From contig NZ_VDYR01000001.1 of NCBI RefSeq assembly GCF_006346325.1, forward strand, positions 1,860,001-1,924,000: a stretch of 64,000 bases of DNA. The letters run 5' to 3'. The stretch is from Sphingomonas japonica (GTDB lineage Bacteria > Pseudomonadota > Alphaproteobacteria > Sphingomonadales > Sphingomonadaceae). Below the pieces are notes generated by a model. That model worked only from the letters and a program-made list of their open reading frames with translations, ran no database searches and was not told where the DNA came from. Position numbers and translations under genes: made by a program. Positions 7,854 to 17,207 of this stretch are shown piece by piece (position 1 is the first letter of the stretch; each line of letters begins with the position of its first letter).

Positions 7854-8531
7854 ATGCAAGACACGATCGAATGCGCATCGCTCTTCGCATCCCAGCAGCG
7901 CCCGAACCAGCCGCAAAGCGAGGCCGGCGCGGCGATGATGGCAGCCGGACGCGCGTCCCGATGGCGGCGCAACCAAGCGTGCGACGCCGTGATCGCGCGG
8001 GGTGCCGTGGCCTGCATCGGCACGGGCGCGGTCCGCAAGTTCGCGCTGCGTCCCAACGGTCAACGGCAGATCATCGATCTTGCGCTTGCCGGGGACTATG
8101 TGGGATTCGCGCCGGCGGATCCGGGTTTCTTTTTTGAGGCGGTCTCCAATGACACGGTAATCCTGTCGTTCACGCGCGAACAGATCGACGGGCTTGTCGC
8201 GCGGTTCCCGGCAATTGCCGCGCTGATGCAGCGCTGCACCGCCGACGCGATCCGCCGGCTCGAACATCACCTGCTGGTCCAGAACCGCATGACGGCACGG
8301 GAGAAGGTGAGCGCGTATCTGGCGGAGATGTCGCACCGTATCGAACGCCGCGGCACCAACGCGATCGTGCTGCCGATCACCCGCTATGATATCGCCGACC
8401 ATCTCGGGATCGCCGTGGAGACTGTGAGCCGCACGATGACGGTGCTGTGCCAGCGCGGATCGATCACGCTCAGGACCCCGCGCGTCGTCGAAATCCGCGA
8501 TCCGTCGATGCTCTCCGAAACCGAGTGCTGA
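7854..8531 (+). CDS. Crp/Fnr-family transcriptional regulator
   Basis: A 225-residue Crp/Fnr protein with an N-terminal cNMP-binding-like beta-roll (about 15-120), dimer helix, and C-terminal winged helix-turn-helix (about 150-215). The recognition helix reads E189-T-V-S192-R193, the E-x-x-S-R pattern that in FNR/FixK proteins reads TTGA...TCAA half-sites. It lacks the N-terminal four-cysteine cluster of true FNR, so it resembles FixK or another non-FeS branch. Translation probably begins at ATG 7854 (GAGGGA upstream) rather than the longer frame from 7743. It is the natural candidate to bind the four TTGAY-N4-GTCAA boxes at 306, 1297, 4236 and 6042. Confidence 0.9.
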   Translation: MQDTIECASLFASQQRPNQPQSEAGAAMMAAGRASRWRRNQACDAVIARGAVACIGTGAVRKFALRPNGQRQIIDLALAGDYVGFAPADPGFFFEAVSNDTVILSFTREQIDGLVARFPAIAALMQRCTADAIRRLEHHLLVQNRMTAREKVSAYLAEMSHRIERRGTNAIVLPITRYDIADHLGIAVETVSRTMTVLCQRGSITLRTPRVVEIRDPSMLSETEC

Positions 8532-8570
8532 CGACCGTCGATAGACCAATGAGCAGAGGAGAGTCCCAAG

Positions 8571-8879
8571 ATGACAACCGAAGTGAGCAAAGCGCTTTTC
8601 GTGCGGCTCGAGGCGCTCCCCGGCAAGGCGGACGACCTGCGCAGTTTCTTGAACAAGGGGCTGTCGATCGTCGAGGGGGAGCCGAAGACCGTCAGGTGGT
8701 TCGCGATCCAGTTCGGACCGTCAACCTTCGGCATCTTCGACGCCTTCCCCGACGAGGACGGGCGCCAGGCGCACCTGTCCGGTGATGTCGGGAAAGCGCT
8801 TGGTGAGAACACCGGTGTACTCTTCGAACCGCCGACGATCGAATATGTCGATGTCGTCGCGGAGAAGCAGCCCGCTTAG
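8571..8879 (+). CDS. Antibiotic biosynthesis monooxygenase (ABM) domain protein
   Basis: A 102-residue ferredoxin-like-fold protein of the ABM/quinol monooxygenase family (LEALPGKADDLRSFL, WFAIQFGPSTFGIFDAF). Such small dimeric proteins include cofactor-free quinone monooxygenases, but many members have no known activity. A clear GAGGAGA ribosome site precedes the ATG. It is the first gene of a tight set with the PfpI, UvrA2-like and unknown genes and begins 39 bases after the Crp/Fnr gene, so it may be co-transcribed with the regulator. Confidence 0.85.
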   Translation: MTTEVSKALFVRLEALPGKADDLRSFLNKGLSIVEGEPKTVRWFAIQFGPSTFGIFDAFPDEDGRQAHLSGDVGKALGENTGVLFEPPTIEYVDVVAEKQPA

Positions 8880-8903
8880 GCCAGCAATTATGGGAGACCG
8901 AAG

Positions 8904-9479
8904 ATGGCGAACGAGACTCTGGACGGCCTGAAGGTCGCAATCCTGGTGACCGACGGCTTCGAGCAGGTCGAGATGACCGAGCCACGCAAGGCACTCGATG
9001 AGGCGGGCGCCAAGACCCGGCTCGTGTCGCCCAAGGACGGCAATGTGAAGGCCTGGGACTTCACCGATTGGGGCGAGACATTCCCGGTGGACTTGGCGCT
9101 CGGCGAAGCTCGCCCGGAAGATTTCGACGCGCTGTTGCTGCCGGGCGGCGTCATCAATCCCGACACGCTGCGGACGCTGCCCGACGCGATCGCCTTCGTG
9201 AAGGCGTTCTTCGACGCGGGGAAGCCGGTCGCCTCGATCTGCCACGGACCCTGGACCATCATCGAGGCGGGCGCCGCGCGCGGTCGGCGCATGACGTCGT
9301 GGCCGTCGCTGAAGACCGACCTGCAGAATGCGGGCGCGACATGGCTCGACGAGGAAGTCGTCGTCGATGGCGGTCTGGTCACCAGCCGCAAGCCCGCCGA
9401 CATCCCGGCGTACAATCGGGCGGTCCTCGAGCTGTTTGGGAGCGCCCGCGCCGAACCGCGTGAGGCCACGGCCGAGTGA
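8904..9479 (+). CDS. DJ-1/PfpI-family protein (type 1 glutamine amidotransferase-like)
   Basis: A 191-residue single-domain protein. It has the family nucleophile C113 in ASICHGPW and the conserved acidic residue in DGFEQVEM near residue 20. The family includes stress chaperones, deglycases and amidohydrolases; the YhbO/PfpI subgroup fits best by length and motif. It starts 24 bases after the ABM gene and its TGA stop overlaps the GTG start of the UvrA-like gene, suggesting translational coupling. Confidence 0.9.
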   Translation: MANETLDGLKVAILVTDGFEQVEMTEPRKALDEAGAKTRLVSPKDGNVKAWDFTDWGETFPVDLALGEARPEDFDALLLPGGVINPDTLRTLPDAIAFVKAFFDAGKPVASICHGPWTIIEAGAARGRRMTSWPSLKTDLQNAGATWLDEEVVVDGGLVTSRKPADIPAYNRAVLELFGSARAEPREATAE

Positions 9480-12058
9480 CGTCGGAAGCGGGGCCGGCGT
9501 TCAAGGCCTCCGGCTTCGTCCGGGTCCGCGGTGCGCGCGAGCACAACCTCAAGAATGTCGATGTCGATATCCCGCGCGACGCGCTGGTCGTGTTCACCGG
9601 CGTGTCGGGATCGGGCAAGTCGTCGCTTGCCTTCTCCACCCTCTATGCCGAGGCGCAGCGGCGCTATCTGGAATCGGTCTCGCCCTACGCGCGCCGCCTG
9701 TTCCACCAGATGGAGGTGCCCGAGGTCGACGAGATCGAGGGCCTGCCGCCGGCGGTAGCGCTCCAGCAGCAGCGCGGATCGCCGACCACGCGCTCGTCGG
9801 TCGGGAGCGTCACCACGCTCTCCAACCTACTGCGCATGCTCTATTCGCGCGCCGGCGACTATCCGCCGGGCCAGCCGCTGCTGTACGCGGACAGCTTTTC
9901 GCCCAATACGCCCGACGGTGCGTGCCCGCGCTGTCACGGCCTCGGCCGGATTCACGAGGTCACCGAAGCCTCGATGGTGCCCGACCCGTCCAAGACGATC
10001 CGCGAGCGCGCGGTCGCCGCCTGGCCGATGGCGTGGGGCGGGCAGAACCTGCGTGACATCCTCATAAGCCTCGGCATCGACGTCGATATGCCGTGGCGCG
10101 ACCTGCCCAGGAAGGTGCGCGACTGGATCCTGTTCACCGAGGAGCAGCCGCAGGTTCCGGTCTATCCCGGCTGGAGCCATGACGAGATCCAGCGTGCGAT
10201 CCGCCGCAAGATCGAGCCCGCCTATATGGGCACCTTCTCGAGCGCGAAGCGGCACGTCACCCACAGCTATGCGACCACGCAGAGCGCGATGATGAAGAAG
10301 CGCGCCGCGCGCTTCATGATCGCGCGGGCCTGCCCGGTGTGCCACGGTAAGAGGCTGCGCAAGGAGGCCTTGTCAGTCCGGTTCGAGGGCCTCGACTTCG
10401 CCGAGATGAGTGGCCTGCCGATGGCGCACTTTTCGAAAATCTTCGCGCCTTATGCCGAGGCGAAGGCCGGCAAGCTCGACGCGCTGCGCAAGACCCATCC
10501 GGAAAAGGCGTTGGTGGTCGAGCGCATCGCCGGCGATCTGTGCCGCCGGCTGTCGGTGCTGCTTGATCTCGGGCTCGGCTATCTGACGCTCGAACGCAGC
10601 ACGCCGACGCTGTCGCCGGGCGAACTGCAGCGGCTGCGGCTCGCGACGCAGGTCGTCTCCAACCTGTTCGGCGTCGTCTATGTCCTGGACGAGCCCTCGG
10701 CCGGGCTTCATCCCGCCGATACCGAGGCGCTGCTCCGCGCGCTCGACGGATTGAAGGCGGTCGGCAATTCGCTGTTCGTCGTCGAGCATGAGATGGACGT
10801 CGTTCGCCGCGCCGACTGGATCGTCGATGTCGGCCCCGCCGCCGGCGAACAGGGCGGCGAGATCCTCTACAGCGGCCCGACCGAGGGACTGCGCAAGGTC
10901 GCCGCATCGGAAACGCGGCGCCACCTGTTCGACGAAGGCGGCGGGATGCCGAGCCGGCAGCGCGAGCCCATCGGCTGGCTGCGGCTGGAGGGTGTTTCGC
11001 GCAACAATCTGCGGGCGATCGATTGCGCGATCCCGCTCGGCGTGATGACCACCGTCACCGGGATCTCCGGTTCGGGAAAATCGAGCCTGGTCAGCCAGGC
11101 GCTGGTCGAGCTGGTCGCCGGCGCGCTCGGCAGCCCCGTCGCGGCGGCGGAGGACCCCGATGCCGAAGCTGCACTCGAGGATCGCCCCGCGGACGTGACC
11201 GAGGGGAGGATCGTCGGCGGCCTCGACGGGATCAGGCGGCTGATCGAGGTCGATCAGAAGCCGATCGGCCGCACGCCGCGCTCCAACCTCGCGACCTATA
11301 CCGGGCTGCTCGATCATGTCCGCGCATTGTTCGCGGCGACCCCCGAGGCCAGGAAGCGCCGCTACGACGCCGGCCGCTTCTCGTTCAACGTTGCCAAGGG
11401 CCGTTGCCCGCGCTGCGAGGGCGAGGGCTTCGTGATGGTCGAGCTGCTGTTCCTGCCGAGCGTCTATGCGCCGTGCCCGGTCTGCCACGGCAGCCGCTAC
11501 AACCCCAAGACGCTCGAAATCCGATATCGCGGCAAGACGATCGCCGACGTGCTCGCGCTCACCGTCGAAGGCGCGTGGGAGTTCTTCGGCGATGCGCCGA
11601 ACGTCTGCCGATCGCTCAAGGTGCTGCGCGAGGTCGGTCTCAATTACCTCCGCCTAGGCCAGCCGGCGACCGAATTTTCCGGCGGCGAGGCCCAGCGGGT
11701 GAAGCTCGCCACCGAATTGCAGCGGGCGCAGCGCGGCGGTGCGCTCTACGTGCTCGACGAGCCGACCACCGGCCTCCACCCGACCGACGTCGAACGCCTG
11801 CTCGGCCAGCTGAATGCGCTGGTCGATGCCGGCAACAGCGTGGTATTGGTGGATCACGACATGAAGGTCGCGGCGGCGAGCGACTGGGTGATCGATATCG
11901 GCCCCGGCGCCGGCGCCGAGGGCGGCCGGATCGTCGCGAGCGGCCCGCCGTCCAAGGTCGCCGCCAGCCGGGCGAGCCGGACCGCGCCCTATCTCGATCG
12001 CGCACTCGGCGGGGACGCTACTACTCCGACGAATCGACCCGCACGGGAGAGACTGTGA
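9476..12058 (+). CDS. UvrA2-like ABC ATPase (excinuclease subunit A family)
   Basis: An 860-residue tandem ABC ATPase of the UvrA family. Walker A motifs GVSGSGKSS (42-50) and GISGSGKSS (about 528), signatures [12 protein letters not shown] (about 380) and [12 protein letters not shown] (about 733), and zinc-finger pairs CPRCHG (149), CPVCHG (286), CPRCEG (644) and CPVCHG (667) are present. It is shorter than canonical UvrA (about 940) and the stretch before residue 149 has no room for the UvrB-binding domain, as in UvrA2/DrrC-type proteins linked to DNA-damage tolerance and DNA-intercalating drug resistance. Start is GTG in a GTGA overlap with the PfpI gene; its stop overlaps the next ATG (TGATG). 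Confidence 0.9.
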   Translation: MTSEAGPAFKASGFVRVRGAREHNLKNVDVDIPRDALVVFTGVSGSGKSSLAFSTLYAEAQRRYLESVSPYARRLFHQMEVPEVDEIEGLPPAVALQQQRGSPTTRSSVGSVTTLSNLLRMLYSRAGDYPPGQPLLYADSFSPNTPDGACPRCHGLGRIHEVTEASMVPDPSKTIRERAVAAWPMAWGGQNLRDILISLGIDVDMPWRDLPRKVRDWILFTEEQPQVPVYPGWSHDEIQRAIRRKIEPAYMGTFSSAKRHVTHSYATTQSAMMKKRAARFMIARACPVCHGKRLRKEALSVRFEGLDFAEMSGLPMAHFSKIFAPYAEAKAGKLDALRKTHPEKALVVERIAGDLCRRLSVLLDLGLGYLTLERSTPTLSPGELQRLRLATQVVSNLFGVVYVLDEPSAGLHPADTEALLRALDGLKAVGNSLFVVEHEMDVVRRADWIVDVGPAAGEQGGEILYSGPTEGLRKVAASETRRHLFDEGGGMPSRQREPIGWLRLEGVSRNNLRAIDCAIPLGVMTTVTGISGSGKSSLVSQALVELVAGALGSPVAAAEDPDAEAALEDRPADVTEGRIVGGLDGIRRLIEVDQKPIGRTPRSNLATYTGLLDHVRALFAATPEARKRRYDAGRFSFNVAKGRCPRCEGEGFVMVELLFLPSVYAPCPVCHGSRYNPKTLEIRYRGKTIADVLALTVEGAWEFFGDAPNVCRSLKVLREVGLNYLRLGQPATEFSGGEAQRVKLATELQRAQRGGALYVLDEPTTGLHPTDVERLLGQLNALVDAGNSVVLVDHDMKVAAASDWVIDIGPGAGAEGGRIVASGPPSKVAASRASRTAPYLDRALGGDATTPTNRPARERL

Positions 12059-12939
12059 TGACCGCACCGATCCGCATCTTGTTGCAGACCACCATCCCGA
12101 CGATCGAGGATGACTGGCATATCGGCCGCTTCTCGATGCTGCGCGACTTGCTCGCCGCGCTCCGCGATGAGAATGGCGCGCCCATGATCCAGGTGACCGC
12201 GCGCGATCGCGACACTGCGACGGGCCCCGACGCCTTGCTCTCGACCATCGACCGGTCCGATTATGACGAGCTCTGGCTGTTCGCCGTCGACACCGGCGAG
12301 GGGCTCGACGCCGAGGACTGCGCGGCCATCGGGCGGTTCCGCCAGCGCGGCGGCGGGCTGATGGTCACGCGCGACCATGCCGATCTCGGATCGTCGGTCT
12401 GCACCTTGGGCGGTGTCGGGGCGGCGCATTATTTCCATTCCCGCAACCCCGAACCCGATCCCGATCGTCGGCAGATCGACGACGACGGGACCCCAACGAT
12501 TTCCTGGCCCAACTATCACTCGGGATCGAACGGCGATTTCCAGCGGATCGAGATCGTCGGCGACCTTCATCCCGTCTTTGCGGACCCCGATGCGGCAGGC
12601 GGCGCGCTGCGTTACCTGCCCGCCCATCCGCACGAAGGCGCCGTGGGCGCTCCGGCCGACGATCCGAGCGCGCGGGTGATAGCCACCGGTAACAGCGCGC
12701 TGACCGGCCGCAAATTCAATATAGCGGTCGCGTTCGAGCCGTCCGAGGCGGGCGGCCCGGCGATCGCGCAGTCAACCTTCCACCATTTCGCCGACTATAA
12801 CTGGGATCCGGCGGCAGGCGCCCCCAGCTTCGTCAGCGAGCCGCCGGGCGATGCGCTGCCCCGCACGCCCGAGGCGCGCCGATCGACCGAGCGCTACGTG
12901 CGCAACCTCGCCCTCTGGCTGGCCGGGCGAAGTGCCTGA
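12058..12939 (+). CDS. Unknown protein, possibly amidotransferase-like fold
   Basis: A 293-residue protein I cannot place in a named family. The N-terminal half alternates strands and helices (IRILLQTTIP, YDELWLFAVDTGEGL, AIGRFRQRGGGLMVTRDH) in the manner of ThuA-like or class I amidotransferase folds. The motif RDHADLGSSVCTLGGVGAAH is striking and contains a cysteine that could be a nucleophile. There is no signal peptide or membrane segment. It is translationally coupled to the UvrA2-like gene and is probably part of the same four-gene unit. Confidence 0.8.
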   Translation: MTAPIRILLQTTIPTIEDDWHIGRFSMLRDLLAALRDENGAPMIQVTARDRDTATGPDALLSTIDRSDYDELWLFAVDTGEGLDAEDCAAIGRFRQRGGGLMVTRDHADLGSSVCTLGGVGAAHYFHSRNPEPDPDRRQIDDDGTPTISWPNYHSGSNGDFQRIEIVGDLHPVFADPDAAGGALRYLPAHPHEGAVGAPADDPSARVIATGNSALTGRKFNIAVAFEPSEAGGPAIAQSTFHHFADYNWDPAAGAPSFVSEPPGDALPRTPEARRSTERYVRNLALWLAGRSA

Positions 12940-12987
12940 CGCGGCATCGCGGCATGCGGCCCCGGATCGGGGTGCGCACACGCAGCT

Positions 12988-14526
12988 TCAGGGCTTGCCC
13001 TGCATCGCCTTGATCCGTTCGGCGGCATTCTGGTTCCCAGGATTTAGGTCCAGCGACTTGCGATAATTGGCGATGGCCAGCTGCTTGTTGCCATCGCTTT
13101 GATAGGCCTCGCCCAGGCTGTCGAAGGCGTTGAAACTCTTCGGGTAGAGCGTCGTGGCAAGCTTGAGCACCGCGATCGCCGCCTTGTCGTCTCCGCGCTC
13201 CAGCAGTTGGTAACCCCAGATATTTAGGTCTTCCTCGGAAAGCTCGAAACTCGCGTCGCGCGTCCGCATTTCGGCATAAACCTCGGGGATGGCATCGAAG
13301 CCCCGGACCGCGAGCTGCGCTGCAAGAGCCTCTCGCGTCGGCGGAACTCCCGTCGATTTGCGGCTGGTGACTTCAAGCAGGTGGCGCGGCACGCCGTTGC
13401 TCTCGGGGTCCGCCGCCAGGAATGCCGCGCCGGTAGCATCCGCTTTCAGATAGGCGTCGAGAAAGCGCAGAACATACCGCGCGCTCCATCCATAGGATTG
13501 CTCGACTTCGCTCCGGCTGAAGTCGGAAAAGTTGGTGTCGGGCGAAAAGGCGACCTGACGCGAAGCCATATTCCCATGCACCATCTGGTTCATGGTGACG
13601 CGGTGGAAATCGGAATAGGTCAGCTTGTTGAGAAAGCTGGCCGAGCTGTCCAAGCCGGCAAGCTGGAGTTCCTCGATCGCCTGGGGCTTTGCCGCCACGA
13701 ACAGAAACGGTGCTGTCACGCGCGCCGGTGTCACATATTTCGCCGATTCGACCAGGCCAGGAAAATAACGCACCGAACCGTCCAGGCTCACCAGCGCGTC
13801 GATGCGGCTATCCACGGCCGCGGCGAACACGTTCGAAAGGCCGCCCCAGCTGAAGCCCGCCACGGCGAGATGGTCGAGGTCCGCCTGGGGCAGCGAATGG
13901 GCGAAGGCGATCAGGAAGCCGATATCGCCGGCCTGCGCCGAAATCCCTTCGACGTCGAAGGTCATGCTGCGGCTGCGTGCGCCCATACTGGGGCTGGCGA
14001 TCACGACGTACCCCTGGCTCGCGAGATATTCGGCGAGGTCCGCATTTTCATAAGCCGGCGCGCCGAAGCTGGGAGCGTAGATCACGACCGGGAACTTGCC
14101 CGGTGCAGAGGCGGCATCGCGGACCGCCCACATCGTCCGCCCGGTTTCCGCCTTGATACGATCCGGCGACAAGGCCGGGCCGGCAGATCGCAGAAAGGCC
14201 GCCGTCGCCGCCGCGATCTCGGCGTCGCTCCGGCCGAACACCTCCTCGGTGGCGGAGAGGCGGAGATAGTCGCTGTAGCGGAGCGGCGTGCCGCCCTTGG
14301 TCGCGGGATACCATATCAGTGTCTGGATCGGGCGCGCCTTCACGCCGGCCACCGCCTCGCCGGTCACCGGATCGTTGGCGCCGCGATAGCTGCGTGAAAG
14401 ATCATATTGCTCGACGACGCGAAGGCCGACGCCATGCGGACCGGGGGCATTGGCAAAAGCGAAGCCGGCTTGCGCATGCGCCGAAGGCGCGAACAGCAAC
14501 AAAGCCAACGCCATCAGGTACCGCAT
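12988..14526 (-). CDS. Secreted alpha/beta hydrolase (dienelactone-hydrolase-like) with C-terminal TPR
   Basis: A 512-residue protein with a Sec signal peptide (MRYLMALALLLFAPSAHAQA), an alpha/beta-hydrolase domain (about 40-330) with nucleophile elbow GFSWGG (about 226-231), and a C-terminal TPR-like region (about 430-505, LLERGDDKAAIAVLKLAT and FDSLGEAYQSDGNKQLAIANYRKSL). The KFPVVIYAPSFG segment is typical of prokaryotic esterase/PAF-acetylhydrolase-like enzymes. It acts in the periplasm or outside the cell. It lies downstream of the 3-keto-glycoside operon on the same strand but separated by 144 bases with a possible terminator, so membership is uncertain. Confidence 0.85.
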   Translation of the reverse strand: MRYLMALALLLFAPSAHAQAGFAFANAPGPHGVGLRVVEQYDLSRSYRGANDPVTGEAVAGVKARPIQTLIWYPATKGGTPLRYSDYLRLSATEEVFGRSDAEIAAATAAFLRSAGPALSPDRIKAETGRTMWAVRDAASAPGKFPVVIYAPSFGAPAYENADLAEYLASQGYVVIASPSMGARSRSMTFDVEGISAQAGDIGFLIAFAHSLPQADLDHLAVAGFSWGGLSNVFAAAVDSRIDALVSLDGSVRYFPGLVESAKYVTPARVTAPFLFVAAKPQAIEELQLAGLDSSASFLNKLTYSDFHRVTMNQMVHGNMASRQVAFSPDTNFSDFSRSEVEQSYGWSARYVLRFLDAYLKADATGAAFLAADPESNGVPRHLLEVTSRKSTGVPPTREALAAQLAVRGFDAIPEVYAEMRTRDASFELSEEDLNIWGYQLLERGDDKAAIAVLKLATTLYPKSFNAFDSLGEAYQSDGNKQLAIANYRKSLDLNPGNQNAAERIKAMQGKP

Positions 14527-14564
14527 GGAACCGCCCCCGAATTTTGCCCAGACCGATTGCTAGA

Positions 14565-14592
14565 AACAAGTAACGCCAGTGTCCACGGCGTT
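14565..14592 (-). terminator. Possible terminator after the GMC gene
   Basis: On the minus strand AACGCC and GGCGTT form a 6-bp stem around a 9-base loop, followed by the T-rich ACTTGTTTCT. It lies between the GMC oxidoreductase stop and the hydrolase start. The stem is short, so this is tentative. Confidence 0.3.
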
Positions 14593-14670
14593 CTGAAACA
14601 ATAGTCGGGACGATACGACTAGGAAGAGATTGCGCTCCCCGGCGGTGGGCAGGACCGCCGATGCGACGGG

Positions 14671-16347
14671 CTACGCCTGCCGCATCTGCTTGACGGCGTG
14701 GTCGGCGGCGCGGGCGGTCAGTGCCATGAAGGTCAGTGACGGATTGACGCACGACACCGACGCCATCTGCGCACCATCGGTGACGTAGAGGTTGGCGGCG
14801 GCATGCGCCTGGCTCCAGCTGTTGAGCACCGATGAACGGGGATCCGTGCCCATGCGAGCGCCACCCATTTCGTGGATCGCGTCGCCGGGGACATGCTCAT
14901 TCTCCCAGCTTATGACGTTGGTCAGCCCCGCCGCCTTGAGCATCGCTTCGCCCTGGACGCGGGCATCCGCCATCATCTTGAGCTCGTTGTTGCGGAACCG
15001 GACGTCGAAGCGCATCAGCGGCACCCCGAACCGGTCGACCTTGCTGGGGTGCAGCGACACGCGATTGTCCTTGTACGGCAGGCATTCGCCGAACGCGCCC
15101 ATGCTGAACTTCCACGGCCCGTATTTGCGCATGCCCTGCTTCATCGACGCGCCGAACCCGACCGGCGCAGCCGGGTCGCGCCGCGCGCCGCCCTGATAGC
15201 CATAGCCGCGGGAGAAGCCGACGCCCTCGTCGCCGCCGATGTTGCGAAAGCGCGGGATATAGACGCCGCCAGGGCGGCGGCCATATTCGATATATTCCTG
15301 CATTCCCGGGATTTCGCCCTCGGCACCGACGCGGAAGATATGGTCCATCACGTAGCCGCCGAGCGTGCCGCTCTCGTCGAAATAGCTGCGTTCGCTGCCG
15401 GGTGCGCGTGAATTCATCAACAGCTGGACCGATGCCATCGCCGACGCGCACAGGAAGACGAGATCGGCCTCGACGGTCTGTGCCTGGCCGGTCTTGGCAT
15501 CGATGTAGCGCACGCCGGTGACGCGCTTGGTTGCGGGATCGTAATCGAGGTTGGTGACCACCGCGTCCGACTGCAGCGTCAGCCGACCGGTGGCGCGCGC
15601 GGCAGGCAACGTCACCGCCTGGGTCGAGAAATAGGCGCCGAACGAGCAGCCATTGCCGCACTGGTTGCGGACCTGGCAGCGGGTGCGGCCTTGCTCCGGC
15701 TTGTCTTCGGTCAGATTCGACAACCGGGTGTTGATCAGCTTGCGCCCGGGAAACTGGGTCTCGAGCCGCTGCTTCAGCCACTTCTCGGCGACGTTCATCG
15801 GCATCGGCGGCTGGAATTCGCTGTCGGGCAGATAGGGCAGATTCTCGCGCGAACCCGACACACCGATATATTTCTCGATATAGCTGTACCACGGCGCGAC
15901 GTCGTCATAGCCGATCGGCCATTCGCCATCGATGCCGTCGCGCTTGTTCGCGGCGAAGTCCTCGGGCGCCCAGCGAAAGCTCCAGCGTCCCCAGATCAGC
16001 GATTTGCCGCCGACCGCGCCGGGACGGATCCAGTAGAATTTGCTGCCCTCGTCGTACGCATAGGGATTGAGCCGGTCGTCATTGTAGAAGCGCCGGTTAC
16101 TCGGCGCGACATAGCCGTGCTGCGAGATGAAATAATCGTTTTCGACCAGCGATTTGGGCATCATGTTGCGCGCCGGTATCTCGTAGGCGGGCTTGCCGTC
16201 ATAGGGATAGCCCTCGCCATGCTCGACCATCACGCCGCGGTCGAGCATCAGCACGCGCAGTCCTTTTTCGGTAAGCTCCTTGGCGGCGAAGCCCCCGCTC
16301 ACGCCCGAGCCGATGACGATCGCGTCGAACCTGTTGGTCGAAGTCAT
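14671..16347 (-). CDS. GMC-family oxidoreductase, probable catalytic subunit of glucoside 3-dehydrogenase
   Basis: A 558-residue FAD enzyme. The dinucleotide motif VIGSGVSGG lies at residues 11-19, and the C-terminal GMC domain has HEMGGARMG and NPSLTFMALTARAADH. C224, C230 and C234 (C-x5-C-x3-C) resemble the cysteine-rich, iron-sulfur region of FAD-dependent glucose and glucoside dehydrogenases. There is no signal peptide; in this family export rides on the Tat signal of the small subunit, here encoded at 17204-17773, while a cytochrome c (19531-19911) accepts electrons. Together they should oxidise the C3 hydroxyl of glycosides in the periplasm. It is the last gene of the nine-gene operon. 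Confidence 0.85.
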   Translation of the reverse strand: MTSTNRFDAIVIGSGVSGGFAAKELTEKGLRVLMLDRGVMVEHGEGYPYDGKPAYEIPARNMMPKSLVENDYFISQHGYVAPSNRRFYNDDRLNPYAYDEGSKFYWIRPGAVGGKSLIWGRWSFRWAPEDFAANKRDGIDGEWPIGYDDVAPWYSYIEKYIGVSGSRENLPYLPDSEFQPPMPMNVAEKWLKQRLETQFPGRKLINTRLSNLTEDKPEQGRTRCQVRNQCGNGCSFGAYFSTQAVTLPAARATGRLTLQSDAVVTNLDYDPATKRVTGVRYIDAKTGQAQTVEADLVFLCASAMASVQLLMNSRAPGSERSYFDESGTLGGYVMDHIFRVGAEGEIPGMQEYIEYGRRPGGVYIPRFRNIGGDEGVGFSRGYGYQGGARRDPAAPVGFGASMKQGMRKYGPWKFSMGAFGECLPYKDNRVSLHPSKVDRFGVPLMRFDVRFRNNELKMMADARVQGEAMLKAAGLTNVISWENEHVPGDAIHEMGGARMGTDPRSSVLNSWSQAHAAANLYVTDGAQMASVSCVNPSLTFMALTARAADHAVKQMRQA

Positions 16348-16364
16348 GCTATTTCCCCGGTGGA

Positions 16365-17207
16365 TCAGAAGCGCAGCGCGCGGAGTGTCGTGAAGCTGGT
16401 GGCGATGTCGGGGAGATAGGGCGCAGGCGCCTCGTCATTCTCGACATAGAAATGGCGCACGCCGCTACCGCCCTTGCGCTTGAACAACGCGGCGAAGTCG
16501 GTGTCGCCCTGCCCCACCGCGGTCATGCTGCGATCAGCGCGCATGTCCTTGACGTGATAGGCATAAAGGCGATTGCCGAGCCTGTCGATCATCGCCCCGA
16601 CATCCTCGCCGGCAAAGGCCGCCCAGTACAGGTCGAGCTCGATCTTCACGAGTTCGGGATCGGTTTCGCTCAGCAGGCTGTCGAACAGGCTGATTCCGCC
16701 CGGCTTGGTCGTGAACTCGAAATCATGGTTGTGATAGGCAAAGCCGAGCCCGGCTTTTTTCAGCCCGGCACCGAAGCGGCTGAAATTGGGCAGGGCGGCT
16801 CGCCAGCCCTCGGCGGTACGGTGCTCCTCGCCCATATAGGGCAGGACGACGGTATCCGCCCCCAGCGTCTTGGCCATCGCCACCGATGCGTCGAACTGGC
16901 CGAGCAGCGCGTCATAGCCGATATGGACCGACGGCGCGCGCAGGCCGAGGCGATCGGTCGTGCGGCGCAGCATCGCGTGGTCCATCGTATCGAAGCCACC
17001 GCCGCCATATTCGACTTCGCGATACCCGATCCGAGCGATCTGTTCGAGGGTGGCGACCGGGTCCTTCTGAAAGATTTCGCGCACCGTATAGAGCTGCAGC
17101 CCGATCGGGCCGAGCTCCGCCGCCGCGGCGGTCGGGACGAGGCGGTCGGCGACGGCGACCGCGGCGAGGGTGCCGGCTCCGGCGAGCCAGCTACGGCGGC
17201 TGATCAT
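16365..17207 (-). CDS. Tat-exported xylose-isomerase-like TIM-barrel protein
   Basis: A 280-residue protein with a twin-arginine signal (MISRRSWLAGAGTLAAVAVA) followed by a sugar phosphate isomerase/epimerase-type TIM barrel (GLQLYTVREIF, EYGGGGF, AYHNHDFEF, VKIELDLYWAAFAG, YHVKDM). Metal-binding E/D/H residues of the AP_endonuc_2 fold are present (HNHDFEF, ELDLYW, HVKD). In 3-keto-glycoside loci such proteins act as lyases or hydratases on 3-keto sugars. It overlaps the hitch-hiker subunit gene by 4 bases and lies 17 bases before the GMC gene, so the three are surely co-translated. Confidence 0.85.
   Translation of the reverse strand: MISRRSWLAGAGTLAAVAVADRLVPTAAAAELGPIGLQLYTVREIFQKDPVATLEQIARIGYREVEYGGGGFDTMDHAMLRRTTDRLGLRAPSVHIGYDALLGQFDASVAMAKTLGADTVVLPYMGEEHRTAEGWRAALPNFSRFGAGLKKAGLGFAYHNHDFEFTTKPGGISLFDSLLSETDPELVKIELDLYWAAFAGEDVGAMIDRLGNRLYAYHVKDMRADRSMTAVGQGDTDFAALFKRKGGSGVRHFYVENDEAPAPYLPDIATSFTTLRALRF

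Noticed and set aside
8528..8541. CTGACGACCGTCGA, a further copy of the FNR-type box before the ABM gene
   Set aside because: Both half-sites are degenerate, and it lies only 29 bases from the start codon, which does not allow the activator spacing seen at the other sites.
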